Shown here piece by piece: positions 46,721 to 57,588 of a stretch of 64,000 nt of DNA (within the stretch, counting starts at the first letter, position 1; each line of letters starts with the position of its first letter). Made by a program: the position numbers and the translations under genes. The notes under the pieces were generated by a model. It saw only the letters and a list, made by a program, of their open reading frames with translations, did not search any database and was not told the DNA's origin. Origin of the DNA: Cavenderia fasciculata (lineage: Eukaryota > Evosea > Eumycetozoa > Acytosteliales > Cavenderiaceae). The DNA lies in NCBI RefSeq assembly GCF_000203815.1, contig NW_004457624.1:1488001-1552000 (forward strand), in the 5' to 3' direction.

Positions 46721-47317
46721 TATTAATAAGTAGTTATTCTTATTATATAAGTAATATATAAATATATATTATGTTGTTGAGGAAGAAGAAGAAGAAGAAG
46801 AATTAAACTATAAAGTAAAACAATAAAGTATAATGATCAACAAAGCAACACCAACAACTTAAAAAAAAAAAATTAAAAAAAAAATATTCTCTCTTTCTCG
46901 TACAAAGTAAACATTTGTACTCTAATTTATATGAACATATTATTATTATTATTATTTATATTAACATATATCTTCAACTCATTAGGTTAATTTGAACAAT
47001 TGTCCAATTAAAATGTGTCTCCGATCTATCACCATTCAGGGTGGTGAATGTAATTCGTCCCCCTTAAAATTGTACCAAAAAAAATCTTATTTTGGTTTCC
47101 CAAACCAAAAATTCTTCTTTTTTGCCTTCTTCTCCACTTAAGTTTATAAATCGGTGGTCGATTATTATTATCTATCAAACACCAATCGCACAGCACAGTT
47201 ACACCCTCTCTTTATTTATTTAATCTATATAGATTTTTGTATTATATTAGTATATATTTATATTTAGACTCAATCAAGTAACAAAAGAGAATAATAAGAG
47301 TTGTTGTTGATTGAACC
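46721..47317. other. Divergent promoter region
   Basis: 597 bp between the isomerase (minus) and the RhoGAP gene (plus). It is AT-rich with GAA-repeat and poly(A) tracts. A patch at 46985-47110 is less AT-rich. Nothing else is seen. Confidence 0.55.
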
Positions 47318-48388
47318 ATGACAGAAGTTAAAGAAGACAAGTCAATGTTACCATTTGACGTCCTTCAAAACAAGATTAGAGCTCTCATGGAAAAGGAGAA
47401 ACAAATCAAAGAAGGTGATCAAGAAGAGGAAGAGGAAGATGGTGAAAAGGAAGAAGATAAAGTAGAACAATCCGATGATGATGATGAAGCTAGATCAGGT
47501 GAAGCATCAGATGAAATAGAAGATGAAGATGAAGATAATCAAGAAAGTGGTCAAGATGATGATGATGATGATGAGAATAGTGCAGCTGAAGAAGAAGAAC
47601 AAGAAGGAGGAGAAGAAAATCAAGATGGAGAAGATGGAGAGGAAGAAGAAGATATTGGAATGTTTGGAGTTGAATTGACAAAGTTGATGGAATTACAAGG
47701 TGATGACAATGGAGATGTACCATTAATCCTCATTGTATTGATAGAAAAGGTCATTGCTTTGAGAGGACTAAAGACTGAAGGCATCTTTAGAGTCAATGGT
47801 AATTTGGCCGATGTTGAGAAACTTGCTACCGAGGGATTTGACCCAGAGGATGAGCAATGTAAAATATATAGCGTGTTTACTTGGGCATCGTTGCTCAAAA
47901 AGTGGATCAGAGAGTTACCCAATCGTCTCGTGCCAGAGTCACTCTACGAACCATTCATTCAGGCCAAATCACCTGAAGACATCAACGACAATGTCCTACG
48001 GGCAATCGAACGGGATGCAGACTCGAGTTTGGAAAACAAGCTCCAAAAAGACGTATTGAATACGGTTGGATTGTTCTTTGGACAACTTTTAAGCGACAGA
48101 AATATAGTGCACACCAAAATGACGTTGGAAAGCGTCTCGATAATCCTCACACCAACCCTCTTCAAACCTCGAGTACAAGTGTCTCTTGAAAATATCACCG
48201 CCGTCATGGACCAACAGAAACGCGAACTCGAATCGGTCAAACACCTTCTCATGTACTATAAACAATTATACTCTCAACAACAACGCCAAATTCAATTCGA
48301 TATCCTTCAACAAAAGCAACTTCAACTTCAACAATCACCAAAACCAAAACATAAAAACAAACGTAATAGATATAACAGGAAGAGATAG
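47318..48388 (+). CDS. RhoGAP domain protein with acidic N-terminus
   Basis: Single exon, 356 residues. Residues of about 25-110 are an extremely acidic Glu/Asp/Gln tract. The RhoGAP domain (about 112-300) has GVELTKLM, VPLILIVLIEKVIALRGLKTEGIFRVNGN with the Arg finger near 156, LLKKWIRELPNRLVPESLY, and the closing NIVHTKMTLESVSIILTPTLF. It would stimulate GTP hydrolysis on Rac/Rho-family GTPases that steer actin. The C-terminus is Gln-rich, then basic (KPKHKNKRNRYNRKR). The opposite-charge ends could fold back or target membranes or the nucleus, but this is inference. Confidence 0.88.
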   Translation: MTEVKEDKSMLPFDVLQNKIRALMEKEKQIKEGDQEEEEEDGEKEEDKVEQSDDDDEARSGEASDEIEDEDEDNQESGQDDDDDDENSAAEEEEQEGGEENQDGEDGEEEEDIGMFGVELTKLMELQGDDNGDVPLILIVLIEKVIALRGLKTEGIFRVNGNLADVEKLATEGFDPEDEQCKIYSVFTWASLLKKWIRELPNRLVPESLYEPFIQAKSPEDINDNVLRAIERDADSSLENKLQKDVLNTVGLFFGQLLSDRNIVHTKMTLESVSIILTPTLFKPRVQVSLENITAVMDQQKRELESVKHLLMYYKQLYSQQQRQIQFDILQQKQLQLQQSPKPKHKNKRNRYNRKR

Positions 48389-48649
48389 AAAAAGAAAACC
48401 AAGGTAAATAATAATAATAATTAGTAATATATGATTCATAAAAAAAAATAATCTATAATAGTAATAATAATAACAACGTAATATATCAAATTTGTAATAG
48501 TATAATAAATAAATCACACATTAAATTTATTCAATGTGCCTCCAACAACAACAACAATACACTCCTTTTTTTTTTTAGTTATATGTACAATATGTGTTTT
48601 GTTGTTGATTAGGCTTAAATTGATTGCCATTTGAAATGATTGTGATTAA

Positions 48650-48806
48650 TTAATCATACCTTGATTCAGCACTTGTAGTAGTATTTATAGTTGGAATTGA
48701 TTTTCTTTTTGGTGTTCTTTTCTCTGCCAATGTTGGTAATGTCGATGATGTTGATGATGCCAATGATGGTGTGGTTGTACCACTGGCCATGTTTGGTGTT
48801 TGAATC

Positions 48807-48865
<59 letters not shown>

Positions 48866-50054
48866 TGCAATATTTGATAGTTGTGATTTAGAAGATATAG
48901 TTGAAAATGGTAATTTAGTAGTTGGATCTATATATTTTGCAGGTTCACCAGTGACTGCACATATCTTTGTACTCTTTACCAATCCAACCAATTCTTTTAA
49001 CGCTTCTTTATCCTTTTTTTGTTTATTTTCATCTAAACAATCTGGTATAAAATCATCAGAGAATGAAATGGTAGTTCCAGTTTTAATATTTGATGAATAT
49101 AATATTCTTGGTCCAGTAATCCTAAAAAATAAATAAATAAAAAACAAATTAATTATGTATCTTTGATATTTTGTTATTTAACTTACACTTGTTTTTTAGA
49201 AGTATGTAATGATTTTCTTCTTTCTTCTTCTTTTAACAATAGATTATTTAAAGAGTTTTGATTGATGACTTCTGTTTTTCTGGCCTCCTCCAATAGTTGT
49301 GCCTGTGTTAATTGTTTTTCTTTGGCAGCTCTCTTTTTAATTACTTTTTTTGGTTGTTCTCTCATTGCTTTTTGAGCAGCTTCACTTCTTTCAATCGATG
49401 CTTGTACAGCTGGTCTAAGTGATTTTCTTGTGATGGTTGGTGATTGTGGAGTTGGAGGTGTTCTTTTGGCCTTTTTGACCACCTTTTCAACTGGTTCATC
49501 GTCATCCCCTTCCTCTTCTTCTTCTCCACCATCTTCTTGATCTTCTATCGCCTTTATAAAACTTGGTTTACTTGATTTATCAATTGCAGCACTTTTTCTC
49601 TTTGATTTTGAATCTTTATATATTTGTTTCTACAACAAATCAAAAATATATTAGATACCATCAACCATAGAAATGATAATAAGAGGTGTATTATAATAAA
49701 TAAATAAATAAATAAATACCTTTGTTTGTTTCTTTTCCTTTGCTTTATCAATCTTGACATCTGCTTCATTCTCACTTTCCACTTCATCTTCAGTGTCATC
49801 TGAAATGTCTTCATCATCATCACTTGCAGCTACATCTTCAAAATCTAATAGACTAATATATTAGTAATCGAATCAACACAAAAGTATATGTAACCGATAT
49901 ATCTATCTATCTGATCAATCAACTTTTACTTACCTGGATCAACTTCTTTATCATCTTTTAACAGTTCACCCCAAAACTCTTCGTTTGCAGCAATCTCTTC
50001 TGCTGTCAATGGGATTGTTCTCTTTCCTCTAGTTGCTCTTGTAGGTCTTTCCAT
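48650..50054 (-). CDS. vps72: VPS72/YL1, SWR1-complex subunit
   Basis: Exons 50054-49934, 49844-49720, 49629-49187 and 49121-48650 give 386 residues. The N-terminus ERPTRATRGKRTIPL and EFWGELLKDD match YL1. An acidic Asp/Glu region and a basic/helical region follow; in the family this part holds the H2A.Z-H2B chaperone site. Near the C-terminus, KICAVTGEPAKYIDPTTKLPF is the YL1_C domain. The SWR1 complex exchanges H2A for H2A.Z in nucleosomes. A run of about 19 Asn codons, encoded by (AAT)n at 48809-48865, lies beyond YL1_C, followed by a Ser/Thr-rich tail absent from the core family. Confidence 0.9.
48809..48865. repeat. (ATT)n/(AAT)n coding microsatellite
   Basis: About 19 tandem units encode poly-Asn on the minus strand in the VPS72 C-terminal tail. 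It is probably length-polymorphic. Confidence 0.9.
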
Positions 50055-50320
50055 GATAATATGATCTTATCCTATTGATAGTTTATTAAAAAGTCAAAGT
50101 CAGAGAGGACACTTCAAAATATGCTAACTTCAGCAAAAGAAATTAATTAAAAATAAATTTGGATGATTGTGGGGGTGTAGGTCGACCAATCATTTCAGGT
50201 TAGGGTGATGATTCATTCTTCATAATACTCGATATCGTTAATATCTTGACAAAAGAGTATAACATAGCAAAGACAGTATAGTTAGTGTGTATCAAAAAAA
50301 GAGAGAGAGAGAGAGAGAAC

Positions 50321-51996
50321 ATGTCAACAGCAAGTCAAGATCAAGTTCAACACCCAAAATATCAACAATGGGAGGAAGAAGGCCAATCACAAGTATTCAG
50401 ATGGTATAACCAACTCAGTCAAGATGAAAAGGCTTCATTTGATAATGATATCGATCAAATAGATGTAAAAGAAATATCAACAGTTTATAGCAAAATACTT
50501 GATGAAAGAGGTACCTATATATATATATACATCATTCAAAATAACAAGACTGTCTATATCTCTTTTACTAAATATATTTATTTATGTTTTGTTTAGTTAC
50601 ACAAAAAGTAAATCTTACATATAAAGGATTCAAGAATGTACAAACATTGGATTCTATTACACCAGCAATGAGAGATGAATGGGAAAATATTGGATATAAA
50701 ATGATTGCTGAAGGTAAAGTTGGTGTTTTACTATTGGCTGGTGGACAAGCAACTAGATTGGGTACAACTTTTCCAAAAGGAATGTATGGTATGTAGTAAT
50801 CATGAACCTTATTTAATTAATTATTTCTCATGGTATTAATATTTAATTTATTTAAAGAGATTGGATTACCATCTGGTAAATCATTGTATCAAATTCAAGT
50901 AGAGAGAGTCTTGAGATTACAAGAATTGACAATGGCCAAATTTAATATTAAAACTATTCCACCCATTAGATGGTATATTATGACAAGTAAAGCTACTCAT
51001 AATGAAACTATCTCATTTTTTGAAAAGAACAAGTATTTTGGTCTATTAAAGGAAAGCTTTTTCTTTTTCTCTCAAAAAATGATTCCTTGTCTTACTCCAC
51101 AAGGAAAAATTATCAATGAATCATCATCAAAGGTAAATATATATATATATATAAATTAATCAATTAATATTGAAAAGTTTACTAAATTATATTTATTTTT
51201 TTAGATATCATTAGCACCAAATGGAAATGGAGGATTATTTAAATCATTGGAAATATCAGGAGCATTAAAGGATATGAAGACAAACGGTATAGAATATGTA
51301 TCACAATATTGTGTAGACAATGTATTGATAAAGATGGTTGATCCATTGTTTGTTGGATACATGAAAAAGGAAAATGCCGATTGCGCAGCCAAGGTGGTTG
51401 CAAAGATCGACCCCGAGGAGCCAGTTGGTGTCATGGCACTCGAGAATGGAAAACCACGTGTATTAGAGTATAGCGAGATTGATACAGAATCGAAATTATT
51501 GCGTGACGAGAATAACAAACTCGTTTTCAACTATGCTCACATTTGTATCAATGGTTTCTCGAGAGAGTTTTTAGAACGTATCGCCATCGAGCACTTGGAT
51601 TCACTGCCATACCACATTGCAGTCAAAAAGATCCCAGAGGCCGATGAAAATGGAGTGCGTCAGACACCATCACAAACCAATGGTTGGAAGCTTGAACTTT
51701 TCATCTTTGACGTGTTCCCCTATGCAAAGCATATGGTGTGTCTAGAGATTGATAGAACTGACGAGTTCTCTCCACTTAAAAACAATGCTGGTATGCCAAT
51801 CCCAAAAGATTCACCAGAGACTTGTCTTCGTGACATTTGTGCCCTCTATCGTCGTTTTATTGAACGTTCAAATGGACGTGTTGATAATGGAAAATCAGAT
51901 CTATGTGAAGTATCTCCTCTTGTCTCTTATCATGGTGAAGGTTTAAAGGAAAGAGTAAATGGTAAAACTTTTACATTACCATTTGAATTAAATTAA
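50321..51996 (+). CDS. uap1: UDP-N-acetylglucosamine pyrophosphorylase
   Basis: Exons 50321-50510, 50597-50788, 50858-51132 and 51205-51996 give 482 residues, the usual UAP1 size. The nucleotide-binding loop reads [20 protein letters not shown], then [36 protein letters not shown] and [15 protein letters not shown] also match. The enzyme makes UDP-GlcNAc from UTP and GlcNAc-1-phosphate in the cytosol for N-glycans, GPI anchors, and dictyostelid wall and spore-coat sugars. The nearly invariant Gly of GGxGTRL is Ala here. The gene is divergent from vps72 across 266 bp. Confidence 0.94.
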
Positions 51997-52378
51997 AATT
52001 ATCCGTAAACAAACATACAAACAAACAAACCATGAATGACTAACCAAATTAAATAAACCTTTATTAAAAAATCTATTTGTAATTGTAAGAGTATTTTTTT
52101 TAAATATAGTTTTTTTTTTATTGTAATTATCTATAAATAATTAAATAAATAAATAGATATATAGATAGATAGAAAAAAAAAAACACAACAACAATAATAA
52201 TAATTTTAATTTGTTGGTTGTTGCAAGTTTAAAATAGGTAATTTGAGTTGGTTGGTAGGTAGGTTGGTTGGGTTGTGTTAATGTATCATGGTTTATAGTT
52301 AAACAATTTTTAAGAGGTTTTTTGCTTTCTTTTTTTTTTGATGTTGTTTGTTCCTGAACAGGTAAGGGTTGGAATTGT
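51997..52378. other. Convergent 3' spacer
   Basis: Between UAP1 and capping protein alpha 3' ends. AT-rich with GGTTGGTA-type words near 52250 and poly-T tracts. No gene is seen. Confidence 0.6.
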
Positions 52379-53679
52379 TTACTTGTTGGATAATTCGGCA
52401 CCAACTCTGTGACCCTTGATCTTGGTCCAGTTGATCTTCATCTTGGTGATTGGAAGAGCACGACGAAGAGCCTTGAAAGTGGTATCACCCATGGTTGAAT
52501 AACTGGTATCCAAAGCAGCATGAACATTTAATTCAGCCTTTCCAATAGCCTTGAAAACGTTTGAAGCAGTAGTGTTGGCATCCTATAAAATATATAAATA
52601 ATATAAATATGGTTAGATTAATCTCACCTATAATATATATTATATAGATCGTCTATGTTTGTTTGTATACTTACAGCAGAAGCAGCAGTGGTTGATTTAG
52701 TGGTGGTAGTGTTGAGTTGAACGTTACCATCTTCATAGTAGTGAACGTTGATTTGCATCTTTCCGTTGATTGTGACGTTTCCACTACCTGGCTTAAAGGT
52801 AGAGGTCCAGGTAGATCTCCAACGACCGTTCCAGTAGTTGTTTGGATTGAATTTAGATGAACTGACGCAAACGGTGATTTGGTAACCTTCAGAAACCTTT
52901 TGTCCATAGACAGTAGCAACACCAGATGGGTAAAACTCATTGGTATATTTGACGGCTTCTTCTTCAAAAGCAGCTCTAGATTATGATGATGATGATAGAG
53001 GTGATATATATAATAATAATTAGAATCTATTATAATAGTGATGTCGGATATTTGTGTATATATATATATATATTCCAATTCCAAGGATCGTCATTATTGT
53101 TTCTTACCTGTATGATTCAACTTCAGAATCGAGTTCACTACCAGCAGCACGTGAACCAGTGACAGTTTGCTTGATGTGATCAAAAGTCAATACAAGCTTG
53201 GCCTTTGGATCTAAATATTCGTTGTGGCTGACTTCACCCTTCTTGGTGATCAATACCTTGTGTCCCTTTGGTGAGTTTGCAATCACCATTTGTTCAGTGT
53301 TGTATTCTCTGAAGGTTTCGGCAGCAGATGCATTCAACATTGATTCATTTGGTAATAAAGCACGAACATCTAAACAATTGTGATAAATATAATAAGTACT
53401 TTAAACTATAATATTATTATCTAGTAGCAACAGTCATAGTTGTACAACATCGCTTGTTATTTTGCTAAAACTGATCTGTTCATCAAAAATCAGATCTTCC
53501 TAACCATCTAAAGATCTTCAATCCTAATACTACTACTATATGACTATTACTACTACTACTATATTGACTGCTGATTGTTGTTTTAATGATTTACCTGAAA
53601 CAACTTCGTTGAGTTCACCAGCTGGTGCACTCAAGATAAAGTTGGTTGCAATCTTGACAATCTCTTCGTTGGTGGCCAT
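52379..53679 (-). CDS. acpA: F-actin-capping protein subunit alpha
   Basis: Exons 53679-53595, 53369-53108, 52975-52675 and 52582-52379 give 283 residues, matching the family. MATNEEIVKIATNFILSAP at the N-terminus, VSEGYQITVCVSSSKFNPNN, NYWNGRWRSTW, and the C-terminal RRALPITKMKINW are hallmarks. The alpha/beta heterodimer caps actin filament barbed ends; in Dictyostelium it is cap34/cap32 and controls filopodia and motility. The C-terminal tentacle region is basic, as expected. All four exon joints are phase-consistent. Confidence 0.95.
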
Positions 53680-54267
53680 TATTATTATTATCTATTATAT
53701 ATATACAAGTTATTGATGGTGGAGAGGAAGTGATATGAGATTGTAGTTTAAACAATGAACAAAAAAGAAGAGGTGAATAGTAATATACAACAAAGTAAAG
53801 AGAGATTAATGTTGAGGGATAAGAGATTATTTCAAGCAAAGTGAGGGGTGAGAAGCTCTCAGTCTGAACAAGATTTTTCACTCAAAAAAAAATAAAAAAA
53901 AATGGCTTGGAAGTGACCCTTATGCGAATTTTGTGGTGAAGTCGCCCCAAAGTCAATTTCTGATGAGGCCGCGATAGACAATAAGTACGTACCTACTTTT
54001 GTAGCGATCTTTAGACAAATATAACAAACATTGCGAGTATAACACTATCTATTCGGTTATGGAGATCTCCATTATCATATCTCTATCTCGAGGATGAAAT
54101 AATAGTGTCGATTAAATTTGGACAATCGCGATTCAGCTCGGTGCTATAGTTTTTTTGAAAACTAATATCCTCCATATCCAGACAGAAATATTAATATTAA
54201 ATCAAATATTATTCTAACATTATATTCAAACAATTTTATACAAGTTTTTTATTTTCTTTCAATTGGT
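53680..54267. other. Intergenic, less AT-rich island
   Basis: Upstream of capping protein alpha and downstream of TRAPPC5. The stretch 53905-54155 is unusually mixed in composition (GATGAGGCCGCGATAG, CTCGAGGATG, GCTCGGTGC) with no ORF and ends in a T-tract. A small structured RNA is one candidate explanation. Confidence 0.5.
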
Positions 54268-55076
54268 TTATCGACCAACCAAAGCTTCGGCATTAAATTT
54301 GATCAAGATGACAGTCTTTGTGAATCTTTTACCTTCTACTGCTACATTGTGAGCTGTCACTCTTGCCGGCTAAAATATAATATAATATAATATTGATTAA
54401 TAATTAAACCAATATTTATGGAAATAGCTATTTTTGATACATACAAATTCGGCACTACTTAATATACCTTCAACAATACCAGCAACAAAAGATGCACAAT
54501 TCAAACTACTTAGTGATTTGGGAAGTGAAATATACTTATTTACAATCATATTGGCATCTGAAATCATATCTATACAAAAACAATCAAATAAATAATATTA
54601 ATATTAATATTCCATACATGTTGAATTCGTCGTTGTCGTCTTCTTACATTCATCATCAGCCTCTGTACTTTTTTCCAAAGAATCTGCTTGTTTTCCAAAC
54701 AAAGCTTTCCAAACATTGGAATGAATAAATGAAAGGATACCCAACAACTTTGTTTCTCTCTTTGGATTTTTCTCTCTGAATACCAATAGTTCCAATACAC
54801 GTGTACCAACTAAAAACCCTATATCTGATAATCTAATCATTGATCGATCAATTGTACAATTAATATCAGTTAGAGCAATGATTATATTGATTGTTGTTGT
54901 TGTTGATGATGACAATACTTTTTCTCCAATTCATGACCAGCTTTGATTCTATCTTGACTGTATTGTATAATCTCTGAAAACAAGAAAGCAAATGAGCTAA
55001 GATTGATCTCAGTCTTTCCTTTTGGTAGTGGTCTATCGACTATATTGACTGCATTCTTGTTGATATTTGATGCCAT
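54268..55076 (-). CDS. trappc5: TRAPP complex subunit 5 (Trs31/Bet3 family)
   Basis: Exons 55076-54919, 54832-54648, 54569-54445 and 54369-54268 give 189 residues, as in animals. [21 protein letters not shown], a conserved [19 protein letters not shown] block, [41 protein letters not shown] and FPARVTAH all match TRAPPC5. TRAPP tethers vesicles and activates Rab1/Ypt1 at the ER-Golgi step and in autophagy. All introns are short (68-86 nt), and phases match at every joint. Confidence 0.95.
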
Positions 55077-56323
55077 TATATGTTTGTATGTATGTATGGA
55101 TTGAAAGAGAGTGGATAGATCTATCTATGAACAAGGTATGGTATATCCTCTTCTTCTTCTTCTTCTTTACTATTGAAGCAAGATTTGGATGATCAGTATT
55201 AAATTAAAAAGTTTCAAAAAAAATTAAAAAAAACCTCCTTCACTTCACACCAACTACAATTTATTTAGGTGAGTTTCTCTCTCACACAACCATTCACTCA
55301 TCTTTTTATTTATATATAAATATTTATTTATTTATTTATTAAACTTGTTTATATTTTTTTAGAATAACTAATAATAACGAAAAAAGAAGAAAAAGTAAGA
55401 ATGACCGAATCAACAATCTCGTCGTGATGATCATCAATCACATGCATGTTCATCATCATCACAAACTACTATCACCATCGGCTGTGTTTCTCTCTTTGCA
55501 AACACATCATCATCATCCGTTCAAGACTCAACCATCACGACAATTCGAATTGGTGTGCAAGCCCAACGAACGTTACGTTATTATGTTACCGTCTTTATCA
55601 GGCTCCTCTCCAAATGATGTTGGAATAACATGATGTGGATACCTACCTACCTACCTACCTACCCTTCTTTCTTTGCTACTATATATACCGCTTTTTTTTT
55701 ATTTTCTCTTTCCTTTCTTTATCCTACATATCTCTCTTTTCTCTTTTCTCTATTTCTGGTTTTTATATATATATAAATAGATAGGATGTTAATACTTGCT
55801 CATATTCAACGTGCCAAATTGAATGCAACGTGATTTGGTAAATTGAGATTGATAGATTCTGTGATCGCAGAAGAGGATTCATTCAACTGCACATGACGAT
55901 CAAGACTACTATTAGTACCACCATTATCAAACACAAAGCTTGTAGTCGATTTTAAAAAACATCATGGGATGAATATATATACACACATACAGTACTGGAC
56001 TACCTACTATACTACTTCTGGATTGTTATCTCTTATCTCTTATTAAATAGTAGATAACTATATCATCATCAACAACAAATGTCAAACAACCTACTTCTTC
56101 TTCTTTACCTACAACACTACACTACCCACTCAACTATAGAATAATATATCAACTCTTTTGAAACTTACACAATTATAATCAATCAAAACTTGGTTCTCTC
56201 TCTCTTTCTTTATATTATTAATAATAATAGGTTTATAAATCACTTTCCTTCTTCTCCTTCCAAACAACACAAATCTCAACTTTTTTTTTGTACAATAACC
56301 CAAACAAATAATATAAAATAATA
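55077..56323. other. Divergent intergenic region/long leader
   Basis: No convincing gene. A donor-like GTAAGA near 55396 and an acceptor-like AATAATAATAG at about 56221-56231 would allow a 5'-UTR intron for the RGG gene. The short ORFs near 55424 are His-rich and unconvincing. A CTAC-repeat tract lies at 55640-55662. Confidence 0.5.
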
Positions 56324-56764
56324 ATGTCATTCAGAGGCGGTCGTAAGATTATGGTTTCAGGTGGTGGTAGCGGTGGTGGTGGTAACACCTTGGACTCTCG
56401 TTTCACCAAGATCAAGGAAACTGGCCGTGTAGCAGTCACCTCTCCAGGATTCAAGAAGAGACTCAGTACTGGAAGCAGTGGAAACATCGTCATCTCCAAG
56501 GATGCCTCACCAATGAAGCGTCGTGGTGGAGGCAGTGGAGCCGTCGTTAGTCGTGGTGGAGGCCGTGGTGGTGCCCGTGGAGGCAGCGTTGGTCGTGGTG
56601 GAGGCCGTGGTGGTTTCGGTGCTGGTGGCCGTGGACGTGGTGGCAGAGGAGGTCGTGGTGGTAGAGGTGGTCGTGGTGGTAGAAGAGAAAAGACCCCATC
56701 AAAGGAAGACTTGGATGCTGAATTGGATGAAATTGCCAAGGATAACCAAATGAAGGACGATTAA
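56324..56764 (+). CDS. RGG-rich RNA-binding protein with FoP-type C-terminus (CHTOP/ALYREF-like)
   Basis: Single exon, 146 residues. The start MSFRGGRK and a Gly/Ser linker precede a segment with SRFTKI. Residues of about 65-120 are a dense Arg-Gly domain (repeated GGRGG and GRGGRGG), the usual target of arginine methyltransferase PRMT1. The C-terminus KTPSKEDLDAELDEIAKD is the FoP_duplication/ALYREF-type helix that binds the RNA helicase UAP56/Sub2. mRNA export or chromatin association is therefore likely. There is no RRM, so it is closer to CHTOP than to ALYREF. Codons favour GGT and CGT, consistent with high expression. Confidence 0.8.
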   Translation: MSFRGGRKIMVSGGGSGGGGNTLDSRFTKIKETGRVAVTSPGFKKRLSTGSSGNIVISKDASPMKRRGGGSGAVVSRGGGRGGARGGSVGRGGGRGGFGAGGRGRGGRGGRGGRGGRGGRREKTPSKEDLDAELDEIAKDNQMKDD

Positions 56765-57588
56765 ATCATCGACCAAATCAAAATTAAACTAAAATAACAA
56801 AATTATATTTCTACTTCTTTTTTTAAAAAACAAAAATACTATAATAACCAAAAAAAATAATAATCTATCTATATTTGTTATATCAACCATATATATATAA
56901 ATTTAATCGAATCATCCAACATCCCATCGTGAACCCTATTATAATCCCCAGCTGGTTCGCCATGAATCAAATACATACACACTGTCCCTTAACAACAACA
57001 TCAAAACAACAAATAAAATTGCAATCAATGCTCTATTCTATCCAATCATTATGATTGGAAGAGTAGTGCAATATATCCAAACAACGCACAACAACATACA
57101 ATCGTTTTACGTTAACACCGTTCTTCCCTCCAACAAAAAAATTTGAACAATGCGATGATAGAGCCATCACCCAATTCCAGTAATTTCATTCATGTTATTA
57201 TCATATCTTTTATTTTGTTGTATAGATAGATAGATCGATAGATTGATTAGATTATAACCAATAGATAGAGATTTATAACTTATTTGTCAAGTAGTTGGAT
57301 AACAAGAACTAGAACTTCACATTAAAAAAAATTATAGGGTGAGTGAAGAGAGCAATGCTCGAAAGGTGACAGCGTCGTCTTCTTTTGTGTCGCACAACCA
57401 TACTCATTATTATTTTTATTTTCTCTTTCTTCTTTATCCTTTTATTTGTTCATCTGTATCTACATATATATATATAGTCCACTCTATCTATAGTTATTTA
57501 TATATAATCACAGATATTATAGGAAAGAAGAAGATATTATTGTTGGTGTCAGCAGAACAACAACAAAACAAGAGATTTTATATACATA
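56765..57588. other. Intergenic/leader of the ISWI gene
   Basis: AT-rich, with a donor-like GGTGAGTGAAG at about 57338 and acceptor-like TTATAG (57515-57520) and GTGTCAG (about 57545-57551) before the ISWI start. These suggest a 5'-UTR intron. No further gene is seen. Confidence 0.5.

Noticed and set aside
48685-48891. Poly-Ile/poly-Tyr ORFs over the (ATT)n tract
   Set aside because: They are other-frame shadows of the poly-Asn repeat in VPS72.
55424-55633. His-rich 69-codon ORF upstream of the RGG gene
   Set aside because: Overlaps another frame of equal quality, and no splice to the RGG gene is supported.
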